Program-made: the position numbers and the translations under genes | DNA from: Streptomyces sp. NBC_01478 | Lineage (GTDB): Bacteria; Actinomycetota; Actinomycetes; Streptomycetales; Streptomycetaceae | Direction: 5' to 3' | NCBI RefSeq assembly: GCF_036227225.1 | Contig: NZ_CP109444.1 | Coordinates: forward strand, 2,271,001-2,335,000 | Length of the DNA: 64,000 nucleotides | The notes under the pieces: generated by a model | Told to the model about the DNA's origin: nothing | Database searches by the model: none | The model's input: only the letters and a program-made list of their open reading frames with translations | Part shown: positions 53,173 to 64,000 of the stretch, one piece after another | Numbering within the stretch: the stretch's first letter is position 1 | Layout of the letters: every line of letters begins with the position of its first letter

Positions 53173-53910
53173 TCAGGGCAGGCGCACACCGAGCGCGGTC
53201 TGCACCAGGGCCGCGTGCAGCTTCACCGTGAGCCCCGCCAGTTCCTTCGTACGGGCCTCCGCGTGGGCCCTGGTCTGCGGATTGCGGTGGCGCTTGAGCG
53301 GGGCCACCACCTGGTCGACGAGCCCGGCCTCACGGTCGGCGGCCGCCTTCATCGCGCGCAGGTGCCGCGGTTCGATCCCGAACCGACCCAACTCGAGGAC
53401 AAGTCCGGCCACGGTGACGGCTTCCGCGTCGTAGACCCCGTCCGGCAGCGGGGCGATGAGTCCGTACGACTCCCACTCGTCGAGCTCCGCCTCACCGATC
53501 CCGGCGGCGGCCAGCAGCTCGGTCCGCCCGATCCGGGCCGCCGTGGGCCCCTCCACGGGCTCCAGGACGACCTCGCCGTCCCGCTGACGCCCCACCGTGG
53601 GCAGTGGCGCGGCCTCCCCGCGCTCCATGGCGTCGAGATGCTCGCGGATGACCTTGAGCGGCAGATAGTGGTCCCGCTGCATCCTCAGGACATGGCCGAG
53701 GCGCTCGACGTCGGCGGCGCTGAACTTGCGGTACCCGGAAGGGGTCCGCTGCGGCTCGATGAGGCCCTCCGACTCCAGGAAACGGATCTTGGAGATGGTG
53801 ACTTCGGGGAACTCGTCGCGCAGCACGTTCAGCACCGTGCCGATGCTCATCAGCCCAGTGTCCGCGGCGGCGGTACCGTGCCCGGCACCGCCGCTCGGTG
53901 TTTGAAGCAT
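53173..53910 (-). CDS. ftsR: MerR-family regulator FtsR
   Basis: The 245-residue protein starts MLQTPSGGAGHG, then the MerR helix (SIGTVLNVLRDEFPEVTISKIRFLESEGLIEPQRTPSGYRKFS) and DVERLGHVLRMQRDHYLPLKVIREHLDAMERG. It is the homologue of Rv1828 and of the corynebacterial FtsR, which activates ftsZ. ATG 53910 with AGGAAGG upstream is the start. It follows the GarA-like gene by 43 bases and so is probably in one operon with it. Confidence 0.88.
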   Translation of the reverse strand: MLQTPSGGAGHGTAAADTGLMSIGTVLNVLRDEFPEVTISKIRFLESEGLIEPQRTPSGYRKFSAADVERLGHVLRMQRDHYLPLKVIREHLDAMERGEAAPLPTVGRQRDGEVVLEPVEGPTAARIGRTELLAAAGIGEAELDEWESYGLIAPLPDGVYDAEAVTVAGLVLELGRFGIEPRHLRAMKAAADREAGLVDQVVAPLKRHRNPQTRAHAEARTKELAGLTVKLHAALVQTALGVRLP

Positions 53911-53953
53911 GGACCTTCCTGGGGAATCCCCCCGGACCCAGTCCGAGGAAGGG

Positions 53954-54706
53954 TCAGTAACCCCGCTGGCTCGCGTAGAACACCAGCCGGTACTTGCCGA
54001 TCTGCACCTCGTCACCGTTCGCCAGCGAGACCGAGTCGATGCGCTCGCGGTTGACGTACGTACCGTTCAGACTGCCGACATCGGCGACCGTGAACGAACC
54101 GTCAGCAGAGCGCCGGAACTCCACATGCCGGCGCGAGACCGTCACGTCGTCCAGGAAGATGTCGCTCTGCGGATGACGGCCGGCCGTGGTCAGCTCGCCG
54201 TCCAGCAGGAAGCGGCTGCCCGAGTTCGGACCGCGACGCACCACCAGCAGCGCCGAGCCCAACGGCAGCGCGTCGACGGCGGCCTGCGCCTCCGGGGAGA
54301 GCGTCGGCATCTGCGTCTGGCCGGTCACTTCGGCGTCGTAGGCCTCAAGACCGGAGATGGAGATCGTGGAGGTCGTCTCGGACGGACGCTCCGGGGTCGC
54401 GCCGGGGCGCAGCGGCGCACCGCAGTTGGAACAGAAGCGGCTGTTCTCCGCGTTGCGGTTACCGCACCTCGTACACACCAGGGCCGACATAGGGGAAAAC
54501 CCTCCACCCGTACTTGAGGTTGACGGTTGCCCGAAACCTATGTCGCCGGACTGCGCAGGGTCAACCGACGGCGCACCCTGGCCGGCGACCTGGTCGCGGA
54601 ACAGCGGGCGCTGGCCTTCTGCGTCCGGTTGTGCGCGATGGCGAGCGGTCTGGTTGTCGCTGCTCTCTTTCGCACTCTTGCCGAACAACTTCGCAAACAA
54701 CTTCAC
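53954..54706 (-). CDS. garA: FHA-domain protein of the GarA/OdhI type with zinc ribbon
   Basis: The 250-residue protein has a disordered head, a zinc ribbon (ALVCTRCGNRNAENSRFCSNCGAPLR) and the phosphorylation motif SETTSTISI, matching the ETT site of GarA that Ser/Thr kinases modify. The C-terminal FHA domain has FLLDGELTTAGRHPQSDIFLDDVTVSRRHVEFRR and VADVGSLNGTYVNRERID. In mycobacteria and corynebacteria unphosphorylated GarA/OdhI inhibits 2-oxoglutarate dehydrogenase. GTG 54706 (VKLFAKLFGK) is the start, as in Streptomyces relatives; an inner ATG before the zinc ribbon is possible. Confidence 0.9.
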   Translation of the reverse strand: MKLFAKLFGKSAKESSDNQTARHRAQPDAEGQRPLFRDQVAGQGAPSVDPAQSGDIGFGQPSTSSTGGGFSPMSALVCTRCGNRNAENSRFCSNCGAPLRPGATPERPSETTSTISISGLEAYDAEVTGQTQMPTLSPEAQAAVDALPLGSALLVVRRGPNSGSRFLLDGELTTAGRHPQSDIFLDDVTVSRRHVEFRRSADGSFTVADVGSLNGTYVNRERIDSVSLANGDEVQIGKYRLVFYASQRGY

Positions 54707-54896
54707 GGGCGATTCCCCTTGACCGAAACAGACCCGCCCGTGGGGCAGGACGAACCCTGATTGAACACACCGGTTGACCCGGACATCCTCACAACGTCCG
54801 TATCCACCTGACAGTTTCCACCACGCACCACCCAATCGGTGCGTCGACCCCCCGCAACCTCATGCCCTCGGACAACGGCCCCCATGCACCTGCGGT

Positions 54897-55742
54897 TCAC
54901 CGGGAAGACGACCGAGCGTAGTCAGGCTGCTTCGCGGCCCGCAAGGCATCCACGACGATCTTGCCCGACCGCTCGACGGTAACGGTGGCCTGCTCCTTCT
55001 CGAGAGTCTGCACCACGCCTCCAGGGATGTTGAGCGCCGGTTCGAGATCCTGCGGCTTGCCGATGACCTTGAAACGGTACGGGGCGTTGATCTTGTTCCC
55101 GTCGACACTCACGCTCTTGCCGGAGTCCGTCAGATACGTGTTGGCCACGACCCGCACCTCGTTCACCTGGATCGCCTCCGCGCCCGCCGCGCGCAGCTCC
55201 TGAACCGCGTCGAGCAGCATGTCCGCCTCGACCGTTCCCTTCGTGTCGTCGATGGTCATCGTGATGCCGGGTCCCTGCGCGGCCACGGTGCCCGCCAGAA
55301 TGCCGAGTTGCTTCTCCTTCTCGGCCGTCTGCTTGCGGGCCTCCTCGGCCTGGTCGGAGCTGTTCTCCAGCTCGTCGCGCTGCTTCTGCAGACCCTGCTT
55401 CTCGTCCTCAAGACGCTGAGTACGGTCGTCCAGTTCATCGAGAATGCGGACAAGATCTTCCTGTCGTGCCCCACGCAGCGCGCTGTCACTGTTGCTGTTC
55501 GAGGCGACCTGGACGGCCAGCCCGAAACCGAGGCCGAACAGCAGCACGGCGACGATGAGTTGGGCCCGGCTCACGCGCGGCGGCCACAGCCCCTGCACCA
55601 GCCGCTGCCGACCGGTCACGGTGGACGCGGCCCGCTCCTCCGGAACCGGCGCCTCCGAAGAAGCAGACGCCGGTACTTCCTCGGGCAGTTCCCTGCGCAG
55701 CCTGTGTTCGGGCCGCTCGTCTTCGTTGCTCATCGACCTCAC
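54897..55742 (-). CDS. DUF881 membrane protein
   Basis: The 281-residue protein has one membrane segment (AQLIVAVLLFGLGFGLAVQVAS, about residues 59-80), a coiled coil (LDDRTQRLEDEKQGLQKQRDELENSS), and the DUF881 outer domain: VAAQGPGITMTIDDTKG, LRAAGAEAIQVNEVRVVANTYLTD and PYRFKVIGKPQDLEPAL. GTG 55742 overlaps the sbp stop (GTGA), so it is coupled to it. Mycobacterial Rv1825 is the syntenic counterpart. A role in cell envelope or division is suggested only by position. Confidence 0.9.
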   Translation of the reverse strand: MRSMSNEDERPEHRLRRELPEEVPASASSEAPVPEERAASTVTGRQRLVQGLWPPRVSRAQLIVAVLLFGLGFGLAVQVASNSNSDSALRGARQEDLVRILDELDDRTQRLEDEKQGLQKQRDELENSSDQAEEARKQTAEKEKQLGILAGTVAAQGPGITMTIDDTKGTVEADMLLDAVQELRAAGAEAIQVNEVRVVANTYLTDSGKSVSVDGNKINAPYRFKVIGKPQDLEPALNIPGGVVQTLEKEQATVTVERSGKIVVDALRAAKQPDYARSSSR

Positions 55743-56071
55743 GCCTGGAAGACGTGCCGGCGAATGGCCGCGGCGTTGGAGAAGATACGGATACCGAGGA
55801 CGACCACAACACCCGTGGACAACTGGGCACCGACGCCCAACTTGTCGCCCAGGAACACGATCAGCGCGGCCACGACCACGTTCGACAGGAACGACACCAC
55901 GAAGACCTTGTCGTCGAAGATGCCGTCGAGCATGGCCCGCAGACCACCGAAGACGGCGTCGAGCGCCGCGACGACGGCGATCGGCAGATACGGCTCGACG
56001 ACCACCGGCACCTCAGGCCGGACCAGGATTCCGGCCACCACTCCCACGATGAGGCCCAGTACGGCGATCAC
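55739..56071 (-). CDS. sbp: Small basic membrane protein Sbp (DUF1290)
   Basis: The 110-residue protein has three hydrophobic segments with AVLGLIVGVVAGILVRPEVP, LDAVFGGLRAMLDGIFDDKVFVVSF and VGAQLSTGVVVVLGIRIFSNAAAIRR, the DUF1290 family pattern (Bacillus Sbp, next to ftsA-Z there). GTG 56071 overlaps the preceding DUF881 stop (GTGA) and its own stop overlaps the next DUF881 start. It is thus one unit with both DUF881 genes, as in mycobacteria (Rv1824). Confidence 0.92.
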   Translation of the reverse strand: MIAVLGLIVGVVAGILVRPEVPVVVEPYLPIAVVAALDAVFGGLRAMLDGIFDDKVFVVSFLSNVVVAALIVFLGDKLGVGAQLSTGVVVVLGIRIFSNAAAIRRHVFQA

Positions 56072-56964
56072 GATGTGCCCTTCTCAGTTCTCGGCTGTGC
56101 TGTACGTACGATCACACTCGGCGCGGCGGCCAGCCGGAGATCGCTCTCCACGGCGATGGTCGCCCTGATGCCGTAGTTGTCTTCCAGGGCGTGCAGATAG
56201 AGCCCGTCGGCACCGTTCTGGAACCTGGTGCTCAGCCGTTGGCCGTCCCCCACCGCGAGCACCGTATAAGGCGGCACGAGTGGCCTGTTGTCGACCAGTA
56301 TCGCGTCACCGGCGGCCCTGATCGCGGACAGCGCCGTCAGCCGCTGTCCGTTGACGGAGATGGCCTCGGCCCCTGCCGCCCACAGTCCGTTGACGACGCG
56401 CTGCATGTCGCGGTCGCGCACCCGACCGGTGTCGGAGAAGTCCGCGGTCTCCCGCGGGTCGTCGCCCCCGCCGGTGCTGGCTTCCTTCGCGTCGTCGACG
56501 ACGAGTTTCACACCGGGGCCGTGCACCGCGGTGGCACCGGACAGCATGCTCACCAGGTCCGCCTGGCCACTGCCGCCACTCGTCTTGAGCGCCGCCCGCT
56601 GCCGCGCGCTCACGTCGTCACGGAGCTTGTCGACGGTGCCTTCCAGCTTGTCCGCCGACGAGGTCTCCTTGTCGATACGGTCGATCAGCTCCTGGCGCTC
56701 CTTGGCCACCACGGGGGCGGCCACGCGTGCCTGTGCCGCTCCCAGGGTCACGACGAGGGCGGCCAGCACCAGGCCGGCGGCGAGACCGAGCTTCGCCCGG
56801 AGGGTCTTCGGCATGCCGCTCGCGCCCGCGGCCTTCTTCCGGGCGGCGGCCTCGGCGTATCCGTCGTCGAGGCTGTGGTCCATGACATTGGTGAGCAGCG
56901 ACATGGATGCGTCCGGGCGCGCAGGGCGCGTGGGTGTGCTCCGAACGGGGGGCTGCTGCGGCAT
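56068..56964 (-). CDS. DUF881 membrane protein
   Basis: The 298-residue protein has a membrane segment (LGLAAGLVLAALVVTLGAAQA), a coiled-coil region and the DUF881 domain with VHGPGVKLVVDDAKE, LWAAGAEAISVNGQRLTALSAI, DNRPLVPPYTVLAVGD and LEDNYGIRATIAVESDL. It is a paralogue of the DUF881 protein at 54897 and matches Rv1823 by synteny. ATG 56964 (MPQQPPVR) is preferred; 56973 is also possible. It is translationally coupled to sbp. Confidence 0.88.
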   Translation of the reverse strand: MPQQPPVRSTPTRPARPDASMSLLTNVMDHSLDDGYAEAAARKKAAGASGMPKTLRAKLGLAAGLVLAALVVTLGAAQARVAAPVVAKERQELIDRIDKETSSADKLEGTVDKLRDDVSARQRAALKTSGGSGQADLVSMLSGATAVHGPGVKLVVDDAKEASTGGGDDPRETADFSDTGRVRDRDMQRVVNGLWAAGAEAISVNGQRLTALSAIRAAGDAILVDNRPLVPPYTVLAVGDGQRLSTRFQNGADGLYLHALEDNYGIRATIAVESDLRLAAAPSVIVRTAQPRTEKGTS

Positions 56965-57071
56965 GCCGCACATCGTCGCACGTGGTGGCCTGTACCTCCG
57001 AATGGCCCCACCGACGTGCCGGACAGGCCCCCTTGGGGAGGCATGTCCGGCACGCGTGCGTGCTCCGTGTT

Positions 57072-59567
57072 TTACCGTCCGGCGCTGTCCACGACCGCCG
57101 ACCACTCATCCAACAGGGCCTGCGCGGAAGCGTCGTCGGGCCCTTCGGCCCACAGATGCGTGACCGCCTCGGCGGGGTCGGGCAGCACCATCACCCAACG
57201 CCCGTCGGTCTCCACAACCCGTACACCGTCCGTGGTGTCGACAAAGCGATCGCCGGCCGCTTCCACGACCCGGCGCATCACAAGTCCCTTGACGGCCCAG
57301 GGAGTCGCGAGGTCCCGCTTGAGGACGTGCGCCCGCGGAATCCGCGCGTCGATCTGGCTCAGCGTCAACTGTGTCCGCGCCACCAGCCCGATCAGCCGTA
57401 CGAAGGCCGCGGCACCGTCGAAGACACTGCTGAACTCCGGAATGATGAACCCGGCCTTGCCGTCCCCGCCGAAGATGGTCGTCTCGTCACGCCCGACCCT
57501 GGTCAGGTCGTCCGGCGAGGTCGTCGTCCACTCGACCTGCGTGCCGTGATAGGCCGCCACCTGCTCCGCGATCCGCGTGGTGGTCACCGGCAGCGCCACC
57601 CGCCCGCTGCGCCGCTCGGCGGCCACCAGGTCGAGCATCACGAGCAGAGCGCGGTCGTCCTCGACGATCCGCCCCTTCTCGTCGACGAGCGAAAGCCGCT
57701 CACCGACAGGGTCGAACCGCACTCCGAACGCGGCCCGCGCGGAGGCCACGATCTCACCGAGCCGCACCAGCCCCGACCGCCGTGTGTCCGCGGTCTCCGT
57801 CGGCCTGGACTCGTCGAGCCCCGGATTGATCGTCAGCGAGTCCACACCCAGCTTGCCGAGCAGACTGGGCAGCACGAGCCCGGCGCTGCCGTTCGACGCG
57901 TCCACCACGACCTTCAGGCCGGAGTCGGCGATCCCGGTCGTGTCGACATTCCGCAGCAACGACCCGGTGTACGAGTCGAAGACGCTGGCCGGGAAGTGCA
58001 GGTCCCCGATCTCACCGGGGAACGCACGCCGGTACTCCTGGCGCGCGAACACCCGGTCCAGCTTGCGCTGACTCCCCTGCGAGAGGTCGGCTCCCTGGCT
58101 GTCGAAGAACATGATGTCGACGGAGTCCGGCACACCAGGTGTGGTCCGGATCATGATCCCGCCGGCACTGCCCCGCGCGGTCTGCTGCCGCGCCACGGGC
58201 AGCGGTACGTTTTCCAGGTCCCGTACGTCGATGGCACTCGTCTGCAAGGCGGAGATCACCGCCCGCTTGAGCGCACGGGCACCTCGGGAGTGGTCGCGGG
58301 CCGTGGTGACCGTCGACCCCTTCTTGAGGGTCGTGGCGTAGGCGCCGGCGAGACGGACGACGAGCTCCGGCGTGATCTCCACGTTCAGGATCCCGGACAC
58401 ACCGCGCGCGCCGAAGAGGTGCGCCTGGCCTCTGTTCTCCCAGATCACCGACGTGTTGACGAAGGCACCGGCTTCGATCGTCTTGAACGGGTAGACCCGC
58501 ACATTGCCCTGCACGATCGATTCTTCACCGATCAGGCACTCGTCACCGATGACCGCGCCGTCCTCGATCCGGGCCGCACGCATGATGTCGGTGTTCTTCC
58601 CGACGACACAGCCACGCAGATTGCTGTGCTGCCCGACATACACGTTGTCGTGCACGACGGCCCTGTGCAGAAAAGCTCCGGTCTTCACGACGACGTTGGA
58701 ACCGATGACGGTGTGCTCACGGATTTCGGCACCCGCCTCGACCTTGGCGTAGTCACCGATGTACAGCGGCCCCCGCAGAACCGCGTCGGGGTGCACCTCT
58801 GCGCCCTCGGCCACCCAGACACCCGGCGACAGCTCGAAGCCGTCGATCTCGACGTCGACCTTGCCCTCCAGGACATCGGCCTGCGCCTTCACGTAGCTCT
58901 CGTGGGTCCCGACATCTTCCCAGTAGCCCTCGGCGATAAAGCCGTAGACCGGCTTGCCTTCCTTCATCAACTGCGGGAAGACATCACCGGACCAGTCGAC
59001 GGGAACGTCGGCCTCGACATAGTCGAAGACCTCGGGCTCCATCACATAGATGCCCGTGTTCACCGTGTCCGAGAAGACCTGACCCCAAGTCGGCTTCTCG
59101 AGGAAACGCTCGACCTTTCCCTCTTCGTCGACGATGGTGATGCCGAATTCCAGCGGATTGGGCACCCGGGTCAGACAGACAGTGACCAGAGCGCCTTTTT
59201 CCTTGTGGAAATTGATCAGTTCGGTGAGGTCGAAGTCGGTCAGGGCATCACCGGAAATGACGACGAAGGCATCGTCCTTCAACGCCTCTTCGGCGTTCTT
59301 GACGCTTCCGGCGGTACCGAGTGGCTTCTCCTCATTGGCATACGAGAGCTCCATCCCGAGCTCTTCGCCGTCACCGAAGTAGTTCTTGACCAACGAGGCC
59401 AGGAACTGCACGGTGACTACGGTCTCATTGAGCCCATGCCTTTTGAGCAACCTGAGCACATGCTCCATGATCGGTCGATTGACCACGGGCAACAGTGGCT
59501 TGGGCATGCTTGAGGTCATGGGGCGAAGGCGTGTGCCTTCGCCTCCGGCCATCACTACGGCCTTCAT
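57072..59567 (-). CDS. Sugar-1-phosphate guanylyltransferase fused to degenerate phosphomannomutase domain
   Basis: The 831-residue protein starts with the nucleotidyltransferase signature [18 protein letters not shown] and [10 protein letters not shown] (residues 1-235), then a left-handed beta-helix with hexad repeats (about 250-370), then a phosphohexomutase-like part. In that last part the catalytic serine loop is replaced by RTTPG (residues 474-478) and the metal loop DGDAD by FDPVGER (618-624), so the mutase activity is probably lost. The first domain likely makes GDP-mannose from mannose-1-phosphate. It is cotranscribed downstream of a CDP-alcohol phosphatidyltransferase gene. Confidence 0.9.
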   Translation of the reverse strand: MKAVVMAGGEGTRLRPMTSSMPKPLLPVVNRPIMEHVLRLLKRHGLNETVVTVQFLASLVKNYFGDGEELGMELSYANEEKPLGTAGSVKNAEEALKDDAFVVISGDALTDFDLTELINFHKEKGALVTVCLTRVPNPLEFGITIVDEEGKVERFLEKPTWGQVFSDTVNTGIYVMEPEVFDYVEADVPVDWSGDVFPQLMKEGKPVYGFIAEGYWEDVGTHESYVKAQADVLEGKVDVEIDGFELSPGVWVAEGAEVHPDAVLRGPLYIGDYAKVEAGAEIREHTVIGSNVVVKTGAFLHRAVVHDNVYVGQHSNLRGCVVGKNTDIMRAARIEDGAVIGDECLIGEESIVQGNVRVYPFKTIEAGAFVNTSVIWENRGQAHLFGARGVSGILNVEITPELVVRLAGAYATTLKKGSTVTTARDHSRGARALKRAVISALQTSAIDVRDLENVPLPVARQQTARGSAGGIMIRTTPGVPDSVDIMFFDSQGADLSQGSQRKLDRVFARQEYRRAFPGEIGDLHFPASVFDSYTGSLLRNVDTTGIADSGLKVVVDASNGSAGLVLPSLLGKLGVDSLTINPGLDESRPTETADTRRSGLVRLGEIVASARAAFGVRFDPVGERLSLVDEKGRIVEDDRALLVMLDLVAAERRSGRVALPVTTTRIAEQVAAYHGTQVEWTTTSPDDLTRVGRDETTIFGGDGKAGFIIPEFSSVFDGAAAFVRLIGLVARTQLTLSQIDARIPRAHVLKRDLATPWAVKGLVMRRVVEAAGDRFVDTTDGVRVVETDGRWVMVLPDPAEAVTHLWAEGPDDASAQALLDEWSAVVDSAGR

Positions 59568-59681
59568 GTCGGAAGCGTCCTCCTCTGCGAGACGACGGTC
59601 TAGCCGACTTCACCAGTTCAGATTGTCCCGCACTTTTGCGCAACGGGCCATCGAGCGACTGTTACCGCCCAATCGGCAAGG

Positions 59682-60290
59682 TCAGTCGGCCATGGCGTCC
59701 GCACGCAGTAGGCGGCGGACTTGTACCACGTAGAGGACTCCTGCCCACCAGTAGAGCGTTGTACCCCATCCTGCGAACGCCCATCCAAAAATGGCTGCGA
59801 GTGAGGGGAGCCATCCACTTCCGTCACTGAGCAGCAGCAACGGGAACGCGTACATCAGGTTGAACGTAGCCGCCTTGCCCAGGAAGTTCACCTGCAGCGG
59901 CGGATAGCCGTGCCGTCTGAGGATGCCCACCACCACGAGCAGGACCAGCTCCCGCGCGAGCAGTACGGCGGTCAACCAGATTGGCAGAATCTCGCGCCAG
60001 GTGAGTCCGACGAGAGTCGAGAGAATGTAGAGCCGGTCCGCGGCGGGATCAAGAAGCCGGCCGAGACTGCTGATCTGGTTCCAGCGCCGCGCGAGCTTGC
60101 CGTCCAGGTAGTCGCTGATCCCGCTCAGCATCAGCACCAGAAGCGCCCAGCCGTCGCTCTTGGGCCCACCGAACTCGGGCCTGAGGATCAACCACAGGAA
60201 GATGGGTACGCCGACCAGGCGCGCCATGCTGAGGATGTTCGGGATGGTGAGCACCCGCTCTGTCTGAACGCGGGTCTCCTGGACCTCCAC
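59682..60290 (-). CDS. CDP-alcohol phosphatidyltransferase (PgsA-like)
   Basis: The 202-residue protein has about five membrane helices and the CDP-alcohol motif D-G-x2-A-R-x8-G-x3-D-x3-D, seen as SDYLDGKLARRWNQISSLGRLLDPAADRL. It transfers a phosphoalcohol to CDP-diacylglycerol in phospholipid synthesis. The substrate cannot be told from sequence; the syntenic mycobacterial gene is pgsA2. It starts 57 bases downstream of the rRNA terminator and is the first gene of the minus-strand run. Confidence 0.9.
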   Translation of the reverse strand: MEVQETRVQTERVLTIPNILSMARLVGVPIFLWLILRPEFGGPKSDGWALLVLMLSGISDYLDGKLARRWNQISSLGRLLDPAADRLYILSTLVGLTWREILPIWLTAVLLARELVLLVVVGILRRHGYPPLQVNFLGKAATFNLMYAFPLLLLSDGSGWLPSLAAIFGWAFAGWGTTLYWWAGVLYVVQVRRLLRADAMAD

Positions 60291-60347
60291 CCGGGGGCCT
60301 CCTGTGGGAAAACGTGCCGACGATGCCCCCTGACCTTACCCCAACGC

Positions 60348-60391
60348 AAAAAAGCTCTGGCTCTTGGGCGGCATGCCCAAGAGCCAGAGCT
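60348..60391 (-). terminator. Rho-independent terminator of the rRNA operon
   Basis: AGCTCTGGCTCTTGGGC (60353-60369) and GCCCAAGAGCCAGAGCT (60375-60391) form a perfect 17-bp stem with a 5-base loop. On the minus strand it is followed by TTTTTT (60353 to 60348). It lies just after 5S. Confidence 0.96.
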
Positions 60392-60400
60392 CTAAAAGGA

Positions 60401-60519
60401 GTTCGGCGGCGTCCTACTCTCCCACAGGGTCCCCCCTGCAGTACCATCGGCGCTGTAAGGCTTAGCTTCCGGGTTCGGAATGTAACCGGGCGTTTCCCTC
60501 ACGCTATGACCACCGAAAC
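60401..60519 (-). rRNA. rrf: 5S ribosomal RNA
   Basis: On the minus strand the sequence starts GTTTCGGTGGTCATAGCG, continues with GGGAAACGCCCGGTTACATT and ends GGACGCCGCCGAAC. These are the typical Streptomyces 5S ends, and they pair with each other. It lies about 90 bases after the 23S end. Confidence 0.95.
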
Positions 60520-60589
60520 ACTATGAAACACATCAACCGCACCACTGCCGTGACCATGGCAATGGGGTTGTTCGTGGTTTCAGAACCAA

Positions 60590-60606
60590 CACAGTGGACG
60601 CGAGCA
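60590..60606 (-). promoter_or_regulatory. 3' arm of the 23S rRNA processing stem
   Basis: CACAGTGGACGCGAGCA at 60590-60606 is an exact reverse complement of 63738-63754. In the transcript the two arms flank 23S and can pair over 17 bp, forming the RNase III processing stem. Confidence 0.85.
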
Positions 60607-63730
<3,124 letters not shown>

Positions 63731-64000
63731 CCACAGATGCTCGCGTCCACTGTGCAGTTCTCAAACAACGACCAACCACCCATCACCCCGCCCTACCGGG
63801 CAAGTTCACTGGGGTCGGCACTGAAGGCGGCTTCACAGCCGTACCCTCAGACACCCAACAGCGTGCCCGGCACCATCGCCACTCGTGATCAGCTTTCCAC
63901 GCCCCGAAGAGCAGTACTCGCAGCCATGAGATGACCGACAGTGCCGAATAATCAACGTTCCACCCTTGAGCAACCAGCATCAGACGTTCGCTGATGAACT
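63731..64000 (-). other. 16S-23S spacer (window ends before 16S)
   Basis: This spacer has no tRNA gene, as is usual in Streptomyces rRNA operons. 63738-63754 (TGCTCGCGTCCACTGTG) is the 5' arm of the 23S processing stem, and TTTGAGAACTGCACAG on the minus strand (near 63765) is the usual boxA/processing segment. The 16S gene lies beyond the window. Confidence 0.9.

Noticed and set aside
63731..64000. tRNA in the 16S-23S spacer
   Set aside because: No cloverleaf or CCA-end-like segment was seen; Streptomyces spacers normally lack tRNAs.

Overview
The window is high-GC actinobacterial DNA, almost certainly a Streptomyces chromosome arm or core region. Reasons: strong third-position GC, many GTG starts, TAnnnT -10 boxes directly in front of start codons (leaderless mRNAs), a DUF5999 protein, a Streptomyces-type 23S-5S rRNA pair, and the garA/ftsR/DUF881 gene order shared with mycobacteria. 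No phage, insertion sequence, CRISPR array or biosynthetic cluster was recognised.

Layout. 1-12.6 kb: small metabolic and exporter genes (three DMT/EamA exporters, a MocR regulator divergent from two FMN-binding split-barrel proteins, a PadR regulator, an aldo/keto reductase with its divergent XRE/MmyB-type regulator, a methyltransferase, a PhzF protein). One EamA gene is preceded by a candidate Val/Leu-rich leader peptide. 12.6-20 kb: a CPBP membrane protein, a substrate-binding/VWA lipoprotein-like protein, a GCS2-type ligase, two Streptomyces-type hypothetical genes and a GH43 xylosidase.

20-38.4 kb: a potassium/osmotic island. It holds kdp (27-aa membrane peptide-kdpF-A-B-C, then kdpE-kdpD), a KimA-like APC potassium permease, a second full-length KdpD without a KdpE partner, a CPA1 Na+/H+ antiporter, another APC permease, and two paralogous two-helix membrane proteins. 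Nearly every promoter here carries the same 11-bp-spaced direct repeat (CGTnAnG-N4-CGTCAnG), as expected for an OmpR/KdpE-type response regulator. This is the strongest candidate for an undescribed system: a KdpE-like regulon tying two unknown membrane proteins to K+ transport.

38.4-46.4 kb: a molybdenum-linked region with a DUF1707 protein, a HTH-Mop (molybdate-binding) regulator, a metal-independent formate dehydrogenase and its LysR neighbour, back-to-back truncated PucR-type regulator and xanthine-dehydrogenase remnants (a deletion scar), a sulfite-oxidase-fold protein, and modABC.

46.4-60.3 kb: gcvP with an upstream tandem glycine riboswitch, a PRC-barrel protein, dinB, and a conserved cell-envelope/division run on the minus strand (CDP-alcohol phosphatidyltransferase, sugar-nucleotidyltransferase fusion, DUF881-sbp-DUF881, GarA-like FHA protein, FtsR-like MerR, DUF151 protein, MerR). 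60.3-64 kb: end of an rRNA operon on the minus strand (16S-23S spacer, 23S, 5S, strong terminator).
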